Origin: Actinomycetota bacterium
Lineage (GTDB): Bacteria > Actinomycetota > Actinomycetes > S36-B12
Reading direction: 5' to 3'
Assembly (NCBI GenBank): GCA_947472655.1
Contig: CANJCG010000076.1
Location: forward strand, 1-7,594
Length of the DNA: 7,594 nt
How positions within the stretch are numbered: position 1 is the first letter of the stretch; the number at the start of each line of letters is the position of its first letter. Positions 7,010-7,594 of this stretch are shown here, piece by piece. The position numbers were made by a program, and so were the translations under genes. The notes beneath the pieces were generated by a model. It saw only the letters and a program-made list of their open reading frames with translations, searched no databases and had not been told where the DNA came from.

Positions 7010-7555
7010 CTAGAACACAAATGGTGATACGAATTCAGCCAACTTCGGAAATTCCAAATCGCGAGGCATCACGATTGGCGAGGACGATCGTGGAACGATC
7101 CCAGCTGAGTCTGCACGAATTCCTGCATATGAATCATCATCTGAAAATGGGATGTCTTGGGCGTAACACACGATCGTGTCATCTTCCAATGCTTCATACG
7201 CATGAGCGCATCCAGCAGGAACGAGCAATCCGCCAACCGAAGGATTCAATTCAATCTCAAAGAGTTGACGTTCCATCGGGCTTCCTACGCGAAGATCGAC
7301 AACAAAATCGCGAATTGCCCCTGATACGACACACACCAACTTGCGCGTCGCTGCTGGAGGGAGTTGGAAATGCAGGCCACGCACAACACCTGCAGCAGAA
7401 CGAGTCCAATACAATTCAGCACCAACGAAATCTAAACCGGTCGCGTTATCTGGACCGGAAAGAATTTTGGTAAACGAACCACGTTGATCAGTAACTGAGG
7501 CCCCGCTCGAAAGCAGCAGCCCTGGCACTGCGAGCTCTGTCCATTCAACCTGCAT
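7010..7555 (-). CDS. RmlC-type cupin sugar 3,5-epimerase (NDP-4-keto-6-deoxyhexose epimerase family)
   Basis: A 181-residue cupin of the dTDP-4-dehydrorhamnose 3,5-epimerase family, normal in length. Visible motifs are DQRGSFTK (23-30), RGLHFQLPP (59-67) with the catalytic base H62, RKLVCVVSG with K72, VDLRVGSP (86-93), PAGCAHAYEAL (113-123), CYAQD with the general-acid tyrosine Y131, and MPRDLEFPKL with D166 in the place of the His-partner Asp. The tail, AGIRADSAGIV...DLEFPKLAEFVSPF, belongs to the subgroup whose members read 'GIxWxSFGIxWP...SxRD..FP.L..F.SPF' rather than to classical RmlC; here the Trp and Ser of that region are replaced. The enzyme epimerises C3 and/or C5 of a 4-keto-6-deoxysugar. 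It begins 3 bp after the end of a probable glucose-1-phosphate cytidylyltransferase, so a CDP-sugar substrate is plausible. No rmlA, rmlB or classical rmlD is visible, so rfbC/rmlC is not assigned. Confidence 0.88.
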   Translation of the reverse strand: MQVEWTELAVPGLLLSSGASVTDQRGSFTKILSGPDNATGLDFVGAELYWTRSAAGVVRGLHFQLPPAATRKLVCVVSGAIRDFVVDLRVGSPMERQLFEIELNPSVGGLLVPAGCAHAYEALEDDTIVCYAQDIPFSDDDSYAGIRADSAGIVPRSSSPIVMPRDLEFPKLAEFVSPFVF

Positions 7556-7558
7556 GAG

Positions 7559-7594
7559 TCACCACATCTTCCATGGAGCTGATCCGGTTTCCCA
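7559..7594 (-). CDS. rfbF: Probable glucose-1-phosphate cytidylyltransferase, last 11 codons (5' part outside window)
   Basis: Read on the minus strand from 7594, the frame gives WETGSAPWKMW and a TGA stop, 3 bp before the epimerase ATG. A terminal 'W..G.APWK.W' is, from memory, the characteristic end of RfbF-type glucose-1-phosphate cytidylyltransferases, which make CDP-glucose from CTP and glucose 1-phosphate as the first step to CDP-linked 6-deoxy and 3,6-dideoxyhexoses. Only 11 residues are visible, so identification rests on this one motif. The tight spacing suggests translational coupling with the downstream epimerase. Confidence 0.5.
   Translation of the reverse strand, partial: WETGSAPWKMW

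Noticed and set aside
7021..7473. 150-codon plus-strand frame opposite the cupin epimerase.
   Set aside because: The opposite strand encodes a clear RmlC-type protein with conserved motifs; the plus-strand translation has no recognisable fold and a composition typical of antisense frames.

Overview
This window reads as part of a surface-polysaccharide or glycan assembly locus from a bacterium, probably an actinobacterium. The lineage is inferred from moderate GC, a TAnnnT-type -10 element placed exactly for leaderless GTG starts, and a large GT-C-like membrane protein with an extracytoplasmic C-terminal domain. It cannot be proved from the sequence alone. I see no rRNA, tRNA, CRISPR array, insertion sequence or phage gene, and almost no non-coding DNA.

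Layout from left to right: the 3' end of an NAD-dependent sugar epimerase/dehydratase (+, 1-300); a 679-residue polytopic membrane protein, possibly a GT-C glycosyltransferase (-, 284-2323); a GT4-type glycosyltransferase (+, 2303-3547); an SDR/RmlD-like nucleotide-sugar reductase or epimerase lacking the usual catalytic lysine (-, 3577-4440); and a GT2-like glycosyltransferase (+, 4455-5399). A minus-strand operon, read right to left, follows: the last 11 codons of a probable glucose-1-phosphate cytidylyltransferase (7594-7559), an RmlC-type cupin sugar epimerase (7555-7010), an FkbM-type methyltransferase (6987-6136) and a second GT2-like glycosyltransferase (6110-5430).

Together these genes can be read as follows. 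The cytidylyltransferase, cupin epimerase, SDR protein and 5'-truncated epimerase would make activated, perhaps CDP-linked, deoxysugars. The GT4 and two GT2-like enzymes would transfer sugars in the cytoplasm, and FkbM would O-methylate a sugar. The membrane protein could act on a lipid-linked sugar outside the membrane. This is inference from gene families and proximity.

The most unusual aspect is the architecture. The first five genes alternate strand one by one, with convergent or divergent overlaps or gaps of at most 30 bp. Both divergent junctions carry the same GGTACCnT-N6-GTG arrangement, as expected for leaderless transcription of the plus-strand glycosyltransferases. I see no clearly novel system; the best leads are these compact divergent promoters, the YxxxN SDR protein and the inferred CDP-sugar branch.
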